64,000 nucleotides of DNA from CAIVPM01 sp964477265 (GTDB taxonomy: Bacteria > Bacteroidota > Bacteroidia > Chitinophagales > Chitinophagaceae): NCBI GenBank assembly GCA_964477265.1, contig CAYZDJ010000011.1:1-64000 (forward strand), written 5' to 3'. Made by a program: the position numbers and the translations under genes. Under the pieces are notes generated by a model that had not been told where the DNA came from, did not search any database, and saw only the letters and a program-made list of their open reading frames with translations. Shown here piece after piece: positions 26,764 through 35,593 of the stretch (its first letter is position 1; each line of letters begins with the position of its first letter).

Positions 26764-28179
26764 TTGCTAAAATTTATTTTAAATAATAAAGAAGTTGCTA
26801 CAACACTCGCTAATACTACATTGCTGCTGGATTTTATTCGCTACAACAAAAACCTAACAGGTACCAAAATTGGTTGCAGAGAAGGCGATTGTGGTGCTTG
26901 TACTATTTTAATTGGCGAAATAATAAACAATGAATTGCAATATAGAAGTGCAACAAGTTGTTTAACACCAATTGGCAATGTAAATGGCAAACACATTGTT
27001 ACCATTGAAGGTATAAATTTTGAAAATGAATTGAACCCCATACAGCAAGCCATGCATAATGAAAGTGCTACGCAGTGTGGCTTCTGCACGCCAGGTTTTA
27101 TTGTAAGCCTTGCTGGGTTTTGTTTAAATAAAAATATACCAACCTACGAAAATGCAATTGCAAGCATTGATGGAAATATTTGCAGGTGTACTGGTTACAA
27201 GCCTATTGAACGTGCTGCAAAAAATGTGTGCGATTTATTGCAAAATAAACCACAACAAAACATTGCATCGTATTTAACTAATAAAAATATTTTACCAAAA
27301 TATTTTGAAACTATTGAGGCAAGATTAAAAGCTTTATCGCTTGAAACTATTGAAAATACTGATACTTCAGGCAAAGTGTATCTTGGTGGTGGTACAGATT
27401 TATATGTGCAAAAGCATGATGAAATGCTTGATGCAAATGCAATGTTGATGGCAGATAATAAAAATTTACAATACATAAAAAATGAAAATGGAATTTGTAA
27501 AATTGGTGCATCAACTACTGTAACGCAAATGCAGGAAAGTGAGTTGTTGAATAAGCATTTTCCAAATTTGCAACAACATATAAAATTAATTTCATCTACT
27601 CCCATAAGGAATATTGCAACTGTTGCAGGTAACCTTGCAAATGCTTCGCCAATTGGTGATTTAACAGTTTTCTTTTTAGCATTAAATGCCACAATTACTT
27701 TAAGTAATAGAAAAGAAGAACGAAAAATTTTGTTATCAAATTTTTATAAAGGCTATAAACAGTTAGATAAAAAAAATGATGAATACATTACTGCCATTGA
27801 GTTTGACTTGCCAACAGAAAATACCTTATTCAATTTTGAAAAAGTTTGCAAACGAACCTACTTAGATATTGCTAGTGTAAATACTGCTATTTGTTTGCAA
27901 CAAAATAATAATATTATTTCAACTGCAACCATAAGTGCAGGAGGCGTAAATGCAATACCAATGCAACTTTCAAGGGCATCGCAGTTTTTAATTAATAAAA
28001 AAATTGATGCAGAAGTTATTAATGCCTGCATAAAAATTGCTGTAACAGAAATTGCACCAATAAGCGATGCACGAGGCACTAAAGAATACAAAACCTTACT
28101 GTTATCGCAACTTATCAAGTCTCATTTTATTACTTTGTTTGATGAAGTTGACATAGATGAGTTGGTATTGCAGCAATAA
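26764..28179 (+). CDS. xdhA: Xanthine dehydrogenase small subunit (Fe-S and FAD domains)
   Basis: A 471-residue electron-transfer subunit of a molybdenum hydroxylase that oxidises hypoxanthine and xanthine to urate. The plant-type [2Fe-2S] cysteines are in GCREGDCGACTILIG. The second cluster, in the helical domain, is in CGFCTPGF and CRCTGYKPI. The FAD domain follows with YLGGGTDLYVQ and TPIRNIATVAGNLANASPIGD. The start is TTG: an in-frame stop lies 15 nt upstream, no ATG is available, and LKFILNNKEV aligns with normal family starts. The molybdopterin subunit gene (xdhB) does not follow. The subunit would need a partner encoded elsewhere. Confidence 0.88.
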   Translation: MLKFILNNKEVATTLANTTLLLDFIRYNKNLTGTKIGCREGDCGACTILIGEIINNELQYRSATSCLTPIGNVNGKHIVTIEGINFENELNPIQQAMHNESATQCGFCTPGFIVSLAGFCLNKNIPTYENAIASIDGNICRCTGYKPIERAAKNVCDLLQNKPQQNIASYLTNKNILPKYFETIEARLKALSLETIENTDTSGKVYLGGGTDLYVQKHDEMLDANAMLMADNKNLQYIKNENGICKIGASTTVTQMQESELLNKHFPNLQQHIKLISSTPIRNIATVAGNLANASPIGDLTVFFLALNATITLSNRKEERKILLSNFYKGYKQLDKKNDEYITAIEFDLPTENTLFNFEKVCKRTYLDIASVNTAICLQQNNNIISTATISAGGVNAIPMQLSRASQFLINKKIDAEVINACIKIAVTEIAPISDARGTKEYKTLLLSQLIKSHFITLFDEVDIDELVLQQ

Positions 28180-28238
28180 TTATTTCACAATAAAATCTTA
28201 AACTTTTTTAATAAGGCTGCATATTTTATGTAGCCTTA

Positions 28239-28246
28239 TATATTTG
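28239..28246 (+). promoter_or_regulatory. Candidate -7 box for the OmpH-like gene
   Basis: TATATTTG, a full TAnnTTTG match, ends 16 nt before the ATG at 28263. The -33 is unclear. Confidence 0.4.
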
Positions 28247-28262
28247 CCACTAAAATTTTTTA

Positions 28263-28868
28263 ATGAAGAATATTAATACAATTATCATTTCAATTTTAGC
28301 AATAGCTGTTGCTATATTATTTTATATGCAGTTATCAGCAAATAAAAAAAATAACACGCCAGTTGCAAAAACACAAAATGGCAAGTCTTGCTTAATTGCA
28401 TATTTCAATATGGATACTTTAGAAAGCCAATATGATTTTGCAAAAGAAGTACAGGTTGAATTGAAAAAAGTTGACCTTGATGCCCAAAATAAAATTGCCC
28501 AAAAACAAAATGAGAGTAATCGTGAATTGAGAGAATTACAAGAGAAATTTAAAGACATTGACCCAAGCAACATAACACCTGCACAGCAAACAGCATATAT
28601 GCAAGCCCAAAAAAGAGTGCAGCAATTAAATGAGGAATTGCAAGGCTTTAAGCAAGAAATCAGCAGTAAGTCATCAGAAACTTTCAGGAACAAACTGACT
28701 GAAATGAAAAACAAAATTGAAGCATATTTAAAGGAGTATAATAGAAACAATACTTATGCCTTCATATTTGCAAATACTGATAATATTATGTATTACAAAG
28801 ACAGTGCATTTGATATTACAAACGATATTATTAAAGGCTTGAATGAAGAGCATAAAAAGAAAAAGTAA
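28263..28868 (+). CDS. OmpH/Skp-family periplasmic chaperone
   Basis: A 201-residue protein of the Skp/OmpH family, trimeric periplasmic holdases that escort outer-membrane proteins. An N-terminal hydrophobic segment (NTIIISILAIAVAILFYMQL) acts as uncleaved anchor or signal. The body begins with IAYFNMDTLESQYDFAKEVQ, the usual start of the OmpH core. It then forms long charged coiled-coil tentacles (about residues 75-155), closing with a YAFIFANTDNIMYYKDSAFDIT segment typical of OmpH. Length is normal. It is monocistronic with its own terminator. Confidence 0.85.
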   Translation: MKNINTIIISILAIAVAILFYMQLSANKKNNTPVAKTQNGKSCLIAYFNMDTLESQYDFAKEVQVELKKVDLDAQNKIAQKQNESNRELRELQEKFKDIDPSNITPAQQTAYMQAQKRVQQLNEELQGFKQEISSKSSETFRNKLTEMKNKIEAYLKEYNRNNTYAFIFANTDNIMYYKDSAFDITNDIIKGLNEEHKKKK

Positions 28869-28895
28869 TCTCATTCATCATAAACATTTAATTTC

Positions 28896-28922
28896 ATCTC
28901 GCCACAAAAGGCGAGATTTTTT
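28896..28922 (+). terminator. Terminator of the OmpH-like gene
   Basis: ATCTCGCC pairs with GGCGAGAT around ACAAAA, followed by a T-rich run. Confidence 0.75.
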
Positions 28923-29010
28923 TATCTCTCCAGATAGCACAGAATACACAGAAAAAGTATTCTCGAATTCTAATAGCTGAAATTTTGTGAGCACTAAAAC
29001 TAAAAACAAA

Positions 29011-30441
29011 ATGAACCAAAACTCAACTGCTTTTAAGCCATCACTTAGTTTATTAGACGCAACATTGCTAGTTGCTGGTAGCATGATTGGTAGTGGAATT
29101 TTTATTGTGAGTGCAGATATTGTAAGAAATGTAGGCAGTGCTGGATGGCTGATTTTAGTGTGGGTTTTAACAGGTGTAATGACGCTTGTTGCTGCATTAA
29201 GTTATGGCGAGTTGAGTGGTATGTTTCCTAAAGCTGGTGGGCAATATGTTTATTTAAAAGAAGCCTATAATCCCTTGCTTGGTTTTTTATATGGCTGGAG
29301 TTTTTTTGCTGTTATACAAACTGCAACTATTGCTGCTGTTGGTGTTGCGTTTAGCAAGTTTCTTGCATACCTTGTTCCTGAATTAGGCAATACTTATTTG
29401 TTATTTGATTTAGGTTTTATAAAAATTTATAGTGGGCAACTGGTTGCCATTGCTATCATTTGCTTTTTAACTTATGTTAATACCAAAGGCGTTAAAGAAG
29501 CTAAATGGATTCAAAAATTATTTACTAGTGCCAAGCTTTTGGCATTATTTGCTTTAATAGTTTTTGGTTTTATTTTAGTAAAAAATAGTTATTGGAGCGA
29601 GAACTGGAAAACGGGTTTTAATGCACAAAAAATAAAGGACGTTGCAGGTGTTTTGCAACCTGGTCAATGGATTGGTATTACAGGTAGTGCATTGGCTGGA
29701 GCCATTGCTACTGCTATGGTTGGCAGCATTTTTAGCAGCGATGCCTGGAACAATGTAACCTTTATTGCAGGTGAAATTAAAAATGCAAGTCGTAACCTTG
29801 GCTTAAGCTTATTTTTTGGAACATTGATAGTAACACTTATTTACATTGCCACCAATTTAATGTACTTGAATGTAATGCCATTAAACGAACTTGCTTTTCC
29901 TACAGATGACAGAGTAGCTGTATTGGCTGCTAATAAAATTTTTCCAAGTATTGGTACTACTTTGATTGCAGTATGTATAATGATTTCAACATTTGGTTGC
30001 AACAATGGTTTAATATTAAGTGGAGCAAGGGTGTATTACACCATGGCAAATGACAATTTATTTTTTAAACAAGTTGGTACGCTTAATAAAAATGCAGTGC
30101 CACAAGTAGCTTTGTGGATTCAATGTATTGCAGCAAGTCTTTGGTGCTTAAGTGGAAAGTATGGAGACTTATTGGATATGATTTCCTTTGTGGTGGTAAT
30201 GTTTTATATATTGACCATTGCAGGCATTTTTATTCTGCGTAAAACACAACCCAATGCAGACAGGCCTTACAAAGCATTTGGCTACCCTTTTTTACCAATA
30301 CTTTATATAATTTTGGGTTTAGCATTTTGTGTTTTACTTATAAAGTTTAAACCAGAATATACATGGACGGGTTTAGGCATTGCATTATTTGGAATACCTG
30401 TGTATTATGTAATGCTCAGTGTAAATAAATTAAAAAAATAA
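29011..30441 (+). CDS. APC-family amino acid permease
   Basis: A 476-residue inner-membrane transporter with about 12 predicted membrane segments, importing or exchanging amino acids. The first helix carries the APC signature LLVAGSMIGSGIFIVSADI, whose GSGIF unwound helix binds the substrate. KAGGQYVYLKEAYNPLLGF is the next conserved motif. The protein resembles the LAT/SteT exchanger branch more than the lysine or GABA permeases; the substrate cannot be fixed. The ATG at MNQNSTAF is preferred to an upstream GTG at 28987 that adds eight polar residues. No terminator is clear. Confidence 0.85.
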   Translation: MNQNSTAFKPSLSLLDATLLVAGSMIGSGIFIVSADIVRNVGSAGWLILVWVLTGVMTLVAALSYGELSGMFPKAGGQYVYLKEAYNPLLGFLYGWSFFAVIQTATIAAVGVAFSKFLAYLVPELGNTYLLFDLGFIKIYSGQLVAIAIICFLTYVNTKGVKEAKWIQKLFTSAKLLALFALIVFGFILVKNSYWSENWKTGFNAQKIKDVAGVLQPGQWIGITGSALAGAIATAMVGSIFSSDAWNNVTFIAGEIKNASRNLGLSLFFGTLIVTLIYIATNLMYLNVMPLNELAFPTDDRVAVLAANKIFPSIGTTLIAVCIMISTFGCNNGLILSGARVYYTMANDNLFFKQVGTLNKNAVPQVALWIQCIAASLWCLSGKYGDLLDMISFVVVMFYILTIAGIFILRKTQPNADRPYKAFGYPFLPILYIILGLAFCVLLIKFKPEYTWTGLGIALFGIPVYYVMLSVNKLKK

Positions 30442-30716
30442 TTCGCCAAAATGCTGGTGAGTTTATTCTAGAAAGTCTTAGAAATATGCCAGATTTATTT
30501 GAATTACATCAAACAAATATTTTTATCTGAATCACTACAATTTTTTCTATGTAACCCAAATGTTCCTTATAGCTTTAAAATGAGATAGCACATTGTTGTT
30601 GATTGTTAATCATCCATTTTATCTGCCCATTTTCTATTAATATTTTTTTATTAAAAATAAAATTAAATCTTGTAAGGTAAAATAATAATGCTCGTATATC
30701 TCATTAAATGACTATT
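30442..30716. other. AT-rich spacer after the permease gene
   Basis: No gene is supported. A 28-codon open frame (ending at a TGA near 30530) looks protein-like but matches nothing I recognise. The following part is very AT-rich and may hold the promoter for the decayed gene at 30717. Confidence 0.4.
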
Positions 30717-30899
30717 ATGAAAAAAGTAGCATCATTAATTTTAATGGGCATTGCAACAAATTTCCTTTTTGCCTAAACACCTTTAAGAACAAAACACTTT
30801 AATCTTGAAAATGGCATTGCCATTCAAGGCTAAAAAACAATATGATAGTTTGATAAACTTGAATGTTTAACATATAGCTTCGCTGCCAACAAATTCATT
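30717..30899 (+). pseudogene. Decayed remnant of a secreted-protein gene
   Basis: An ATG starts a clean signal peptide, MKKVASLILMGIATNFLFA, immediately followed by TAA exactly where glutamine (CAA) is expected in the common FAQ cleavage site. The same frame continues TPLRTKHFNLENGIAIQG to a second TAA at 30831. A one-base shift then gives KQYDSLINLNV and a third stop. Three lesions within 150 bp suggest an abandoned gene, perhaps a head fragment. A short leader peptide is an alternative. It ends where the ECF sigma gene starts. Confidence 0.55.
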
Positions 30900-31457
30900 A
30901 TGAGTAGCAACACTTTGGATCCTCAAAACTGGATAATCAATTACAGCGATATGTTGTATGCCTTTACGCAAAAAAGGGTGAACAATAAAGAGCAGGCCGA
31001 AGATATTGTGCAGGATGTTTTTTTGAGTGCCTGGAAAGCGAAAGAAAGCTACAATGGTGTTGCATCAGAAAAAACATGGTTGTTTACAGTTTGTAAAAAT
31101 AAAATTATTGACTATTACCGTAAGCACTCTAAGGCTTCAATTGTGTCGATGGATAATAGTGAAGATGATGAATACTTTTCTGTAGATAGACATTTTAAGG
31201 CAGACCTTATTTCAAAAAAAGATTGGGATAGCAGCACAAGCAATATTGAAAAAAAAGAGTTTTACAACATATTGTCATTATGTAAAGCAAAGCTGAAACA
31301 GTTGCAGCAACAGGTGTTTGCAATGAAGTATCTTGAAGATATTGACACAGATGAAATTTGTGAAGTGTTGGGCATCAGCAATCAGAATTATTGGGTATTA
31401 ATGCACCGTGCCAAAATTCAATTAAGAACCTGCCTTGAAAAAAATTGGGTAAAATAG
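30900..31457 (+). CDS. ECF-type RNA polymerase sigma factor
   Basis: A 185-residue group IV sigma factor that directs RNA polymerase to a specialised promoter set. Region 2 is in MLYAFTQKRVNNKEQAEDIVQDVFLSAWKAKESYNG with WLFTVCKNKIIDYYRKHSK. Region 4, with the helix-turn-helix, is in CKAKLKQLQQQVFAMKYLEDIDTDEICEVLGISNQNYWVLMHRAK. This is the variant found beside small zinc-finger anti-sigma proteins in Bacteroidota. The downstream small gene, 6 bp away, fits such a partner. No region 3 is present, as expected. Confidence 0.88.
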   Translation: MSSNTLDPQNWIINYSDMLYAFTQKRVNNKEQAEDIVQDVFLSAWKAKESYNGVASEKTWLFTVCKNKIIDYYRKHSKASIVSMDNSEDDEYFSVDRHFKADLISKKDWDSSTSNIEKKEFYNILSLCKAKLKQLQQQVFAMKYLEDIDTDEICEVLGISNQNYWVLMHRAKIQLRTCLEKNWVK

Positions 31458-31463
31458 AAAGTG

Positions 31464-31733
31464 ATGGGCAAGAATTTAAAACCAAATATTAGTTGTAAAA
31501 AAGCCAGTTTTTTAATTAGTAAAAAACAAGAAACCAGCATTAGTGTGTGGCAGCATCTGCAGTTGGCTGTACATTTAATTACCTGCAATACTTGCACAAT
31601 GTTTAAAAAGCAAACAGATTTTATAGTTAATTTTTTATCTAAAAATAAAAGTGATAGCAACCTAAATGAACAATTGGATGTTGCCGCCAAACAAAAAATA
31701 AGTGCTGAGTTAAACAAGATAATGAGTGAATAA
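31464..31733 (+). CDS. Putative anti-sigma factor, zinc-finger type
   Basis: An 89-residue protein. SCKKASFLISKK, followed by HLQLAVHLITCNTCTMF, gives a C-(x)n-H-xxx-C-xx-C pattern like the ZAS/zf-HC2 fold of anti-sigma factors. It lacks a membrane segment, so it would be a soluble anti-sigma. The start is taken at ATG 31464 rather than the GTG one codon before. It is tightly linked to the ECF sigma gene (6 bp), which supports the assignment. The C-terminal half is a charged helix that could wrap the sigma factor. Confidence 0.65.
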   Translation: MGKNLKPNISCKKASFLISKKQETSISVWQHLQLAVHLITCNTCTMFKKQTDFIVNFLSKNKSDSNLNEQLDVAAKQKISAELNKIMSE

Positions 31734-31778
31734 ACTTCCATTTACATCTTTGCATGTAGCTTTTTAACAATATTTACT

Positions 31779-32348
31779 TTGCAGCAGTTAATCAATGAAA
31801 TAAAAGCTTGTAGCATTTGCCAGCAACATTTATCTTTGGGCTGCAATCCAGTGTTTTCAGTATCTTCAGCCAGCAAGGTTATGATTATAGGCCAGGCACC
31901 AGGACGAATTGTACACAGCACAGGCATTCCCTGGAATGATAAAAGTGGTGATAATTTACGCAGGTGGCTTGGTGTTGATAAGGACACATTTTACAACAAC
32001 CAAATATTTGGAATTATGCCAATGGGCTTTTGTTATCCTGGCACTGGCAAAACTGGCGACAACCCACCAAGACCAGAATGTGCAACTACCTGACACAAAA
32101 AAATATTTGATAAAATGAAAGACGTGCAGCTTGTTTTATTAATAGGTCAATATGCACAAAATTATTATTTAGCCAATACAACAAAACACAGCTTAACCAA
32201 TACTGTAAAGGCTTTCAGCGAATATCAGCCACAGTATTTTCCTTTGCCACATCCATCGCCACGCAATAATATTTGGATGAAAAAGAATGAATGGTTTGCA
32301 CAGGAAGTAATACCACCTTTGCAAGAAATTATTAAAAAATATTTATAA
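31779..32348 (+). pseudogene. Uracil-DNA glycosylase family gene with in-frame TGA
   Basis: Two open segments lie in the same frame. The first ends PGTGKTGDNPPRPECATT; the second resumes HKKIFDKMKDVQLVLLIGQYAQNYYL and runs to IIKKYL. Together they make about 189 residues of a UDG-superfamily protein: SKVMIIGQAPGRIVHSTGIPWND is motif 1, and PLPHPSPRNNIW is the C-terminal active-site motif. They are split only by a TGA at 32091-32093 where the family has tryptophan (TGG). One base change restores the gene. TGA is a normal stop elsewhere here, so this is a pseudogene, a recent mutation or a sequencing error. The start codon appears to be TTG. Confidence 0.8.
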
Positions 32349-32745
32349 CATAAGCTATCTTATTATTTGCTAAATGGATGTAAAAAATATTTATTATCTG
32401 CCACAATTTTATTTTTTGCCACAAACTTTTTAATGTAGTAATGCACAGGACAAACACATCTAATTTTTGCATATTGAACACAGATGACTCAGATTAAATA
32501 AGATTCTATCAAAATAAAAATTGATATTCTTGGGTATCACTTAATTCATTTTTATTCCATATCGTGAGGTATGTTTTCGTATGGTATAAAAATCGTTTAA
32601 ATCCTTGTCATCGTTGTTCTTGTTCGAATACAAAACTCATAATTCAAAAATACTTAGATGCGTTTACCCTGTACTAAAACAACCCTACAAAATCATTTTA
32701 ATCAATAATGCTTAATATTGTTTTGCCAAACACTAAGATAACTGT
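32349..32745. other. Intergenic region with an ACACAGAT repeat fragment
   Basis: No gene is visible in these 397 bp. GAACACAGATGACTCAGATT at 32476-32495 is a single arm of the palindromic repeat family seen at 18995-19124. The rest is AT-rich and presumably contains the promoter of the histidine kinase operon. Confidence 0.5.
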
Positions 32746-34677
32746 ATGAAATACATACTTATTTTATTTTTTATTGTAATGTCTTGCAGAACTTCATTTT
32801 GCCAAAACAATTTATATAACCTAAAAGACACTACCCTATTAAATAAAATAATTGACTCGTTAGACAAAAATTACAATGATGTTTCTTATGAAAAATTACT
32901 TGGCATTGGATTAAAGGCTAGAAGCTTTTTAAAAAACAAGAACAATACTTATTACGCAAACATCCTAAAGCAGGAAGGGTTTCATGGTATAACATATGGT
33001 AATTATACTTTAGCCACATTGAAGTTGGATAGTGCCATAATTATTTATGATGCATTTAATGATACTCTTAACGTTGCAAAATTGTTAAATACAAATGGGG
33101 TTAGTTTAATGTACAATAGCAGATACCTAGAAGCCTTGCAGTCATTATTCAAGGCTTTGTCAAAATCTAAACTACTCAACAATGTTAAGCTGCAATCACA
33201 AATATTGAACAACATATCTCTGGTGTATCAAAGTGTTAAAGACTATGAAGCTGCTATTTCATTTGCAAAGGAATCACTCAAGCTAAAACTACTTTTAAAA
33301 GATTCAATATCTACCATTGGCACCTATTCAAATATTGCCAATTTTTATTTTGACAAGAAAATATATGATAGTTCTTTACGCTATAATAGAACAGTGCTAA
33401 GTGTGTTGAGTAATGAAACTGAAGATTATTTTGCCAATACTTATCTGGCTATTGGCAATTGTTTTTTTTACACAAATAAAATTGACAGTGCCACTTATTA
33501 CTATGAAAAAAGTCACAAGATGGTAACAAAAAATAGCCCTACTCAAGACAAGGCTAATATATTGATGGCTCTGCTTACAGGATATCTTCAGACCAATGAA
33601 TTGAATAGAATTAAACCTTTAATTAAAGAGTTAATAGCTTATTCAAAAGAAATAGCTGACCCTGCTTATCAAAGAGAATACCATTACTTTTTTTATCAGT
33701 ACAATAAAAAAATAAACAATATTTCAGCATCACTTAACGAACTTGAATTGTATAAACAATACAACGACACTGTTGAGGTAAATGCAAATAATATTGAACA
33801 TCAAAAACTAGCCATAAAATACGAGCTTGGTAAAAAACTTGTGGCAGATAGTTTACAAGCAGAACATAAAATTTTTGTTGCCAATAATAAAAACATTAAA
33901 ACCCGCAATAGCTTATTAATAGTGGCTTTGCTACTTGTAATTGCATTAGCTACAGCAATTATTTTGTATAATAGAAGCAACTTGTTCAAGAAGAAAGTAA
34001 TTATTTCGGAACAGGAAAAACAAATTGAGGCACAGCAAAAAACTGCGTATCAATTAAAGACTTTGCAGGCACAAATGAATCCACATTTTGTGTTTAATTG
34101 TTTCAACACAATAGATTCTTTTATCCTTCAAAATAAACAATACGAAGCATCATTATTAGTTCAGCGTTTTTCAAAACTATCCAGAAAAATTTTAGAACAA
34201 ACATCTTTAAATGCCATTTCTTTTCAAGAAGAGTTAGAAACACTTGATACGTATTTACAAATTGAACAGTTAAGAACTAACAATAGTTTTAATTTTAATA
34301 TTGAAAAAGAAGATACAGTTTTAAACTACCAATTGCCACCAATGTTACTACAGCCTTTTGTTGAAAACGCAGTGGTACATGGCATTAGAGCATTGCAAAA
34401 CAATACTGGATTTATAAAAATAACTGTTAAAAATAAAGATAGTTTTATTGAGGTAAGCATCGAGGATAATGGTGTAGGCAGAGGTAAGGCTGCTGAAATA
34501 AAAGAACAAAATGTATCAACACATCGTTCAATGAGTATGGATTTAACCTTGCAAAGATTGAAAGCATTGCACCAGAATGCAGGCATTGAAAACTATTTAC
34601 AATTTACCGATTTTAATAATAATAAAACTGGTACATTAGTAACCATTAAAGTACCCAAAAATATCATTAATGCTTAA
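32746..34677 (+). CDS. LytS-type sensor histidine kinase with TPR sensor domain
   Basis: A 643-residue inner-membrane sensor kinase. A signal sequence (YILILFFIVMSCRTSFCQ) is followed by a periplasmic array of tetratricopeptide repeats (about residues 40-370), which senses by protein contact. One membrane helix (NSLLIVALLLVIALATAIILY, about residues 386-406) and a short coiled coil lead to the His_kinase domain with the phospho-accepting H447 in QAQMNPHFVFNCFNTID. The HATPase_c region has PPMLLQPFVENAVVHGI and IEDNGVGRGKAAE. The start of the next gene overlaps its last 8 bp, so the response regulator at 34670 is its cognate partner. Confidence 0.92.
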   Translation: MKYILILFFIVMSCRTSFCQNNLYNLKDTTLLNKIIDSLDKNYNDVSYEKLLGIGLKARSFLKNKNNTYYANILKQEGFHGITYGNYTLATLKLDSAIIIYDAFNDTLNVAKLLNTNGVSLMYNSRYLEALQSLFKALSKSKLLNNVKLQSQILNNISLVYQSVKDYEAAISFAKESLKLKLLLKDSISTIGTYSNIANFYFDKKIYDSSLRYNRTVLSVLSNETEDYFANTYLAIGNCFFYTNKIDSATYYYEKSHKMVTKNSPTQDKANILMALLTGYLQTNELNRIKPLIKELIAYSKEIADPAYQREYHYFFYQYNKKINNISASLNELELYKQYNDTVEVNANNIEHQKLAIKYELGKKLVADSLQAEHKIFVANNKNIKTRNSLLIVALLLVIALATAIILYNRSNLFKKKVIISEQEKQIEAQQKTAYQLKTLQAQMNPHFVFNCFNTIDSFILQNKQYEASLLVQRFSKLSRKILEQTSLNAISFQEELETLDTYLQIEQLRTNNSFNFNIEKEDTVLNYQLPPMLLQPFVENAVVHGIRALQNNTGFIKITVKNKDSFIEVSIEDNGVGRGKAAEIKEQNVSTHRSMSMDLTLQRLKALHQNAGIENYLQFTDFNNNKTGTLVTIKVPKNIINA

Positions 34678-35431
34678 AGCTGTTTTAATAGATGATGAAC
34701 AGGAAAATATTAACGCCCTGCAAATAAAATTATCAATGGTTTGCCCCGAGGTAAGCATTGCTGCAAGTTTTACAAACCCAGCAGATGCTATTGTTTTTTT
34801 TAGTGACAATACCGATATTGATATTTTATTTTTAGATGTTGAAATACCTGTGCTTAATGGGTTTCAGCTATTAGATGCTTTGCCTTTCAGAAATTATGAA
34901 GTGATAATGGTAACAGCTTATGCCGAGTACGCACTAAAGGCAATTAAAGCAAGTGCATTAGATTATTTACTAAAACCGGTAGAGTACGATGAATTAAGAA
35001 AAGCAGTAAATAAAGTAATAGAAAAACATCAAAAAGAAAAGCAAATTATTAAGCAAATAACCGAGCTTTCATCTGCCATAAAACACAGTTTTCAACAAAC
35101 AGAAAAAATTTTATTACACTCATCAAAAGATGCACATTGGGTGCAGTTGTCAAATGTCATTCGCATAAATGGAGAAAACAATTACAGCACTTTTTATTTG
35201 AATGATGGATCAAAAATTATGGTATCTAAAACATTAAAAGAGTTTGAGGAAAAATTAGAGGTACAACACTTTTTCAGAGTCAATAAATCACAAATCATTA
35301 ATCTTAATTACCTTACCAAATTATTAAAGCCCGATGTACTAATGGTGCAAATGACAGATGGAACACAAATAGAAGTTTCGGTACGTAGAAAGGCAGAGTT
35401 GCTTAAAATGCTGGAGAGTTTTAATGAATAA
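34670..35431 (+). CDS. LytTR-family response regulator
   Basis: A 253-residue transcription regulator. The receiver domain has IDDE near the N-terminus, phospho-accepting D56 in ILFLDVEIP, and the conserved lysine in YLLKPVEY. A linker helix leads to the C-terminal LytTR DNA-binding domain (VIRINGENNYSTFYLNDGSK, FFRVNKSQIINLNYL). Such regulators bind direct-repeat operators. The ATG overlaps the histidine kinase stop. The next gene on the same strand, 162 bp further, encodes a giant fibre protein and is a possible target. Confidence 0.93.
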   Translation: MLKAVLIDDEQENINALQIKLSMVCPEVSIAASFTNPADAIVFFSDNTDIDILFLDVEIPVLNGFQLLDALPFRNYEVIMVTAYAEYALKAIKASALDYLLKPVEYDELRKAVNKVIEKHQKEKQIIKQITELSSAIKHSFQQTEKILLHSSKDAHWVQLSNVIRINGENNYSTFYLNDGSKIMVSKTLKEFEEKLEVQHFFRVNKSQIINLNYLTKLLKPDVLMVQMTDGTQIEVSVRRKAELLKMLESFNE

Positions 35432-35593
35432 AGCTAAAGTTATTTGTTAAAGCATAATAGATAGAAAATTGACGTTACCTAAGTAATTGCCTACACTTGC
35501 TAAAGCATTGGTTATTGCACTAAACGCCTGTGTAGCTTTATAAAAAAGTTATTATAGTAGCTAAATTTATTTCTTTCATATAAAACTAACAAA

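Noticed and set aside
30442..30530. 28-codon protein-like frame after the permease gene
   Set aside because: It is too short, has no start codon context and matches no family that I recognise.
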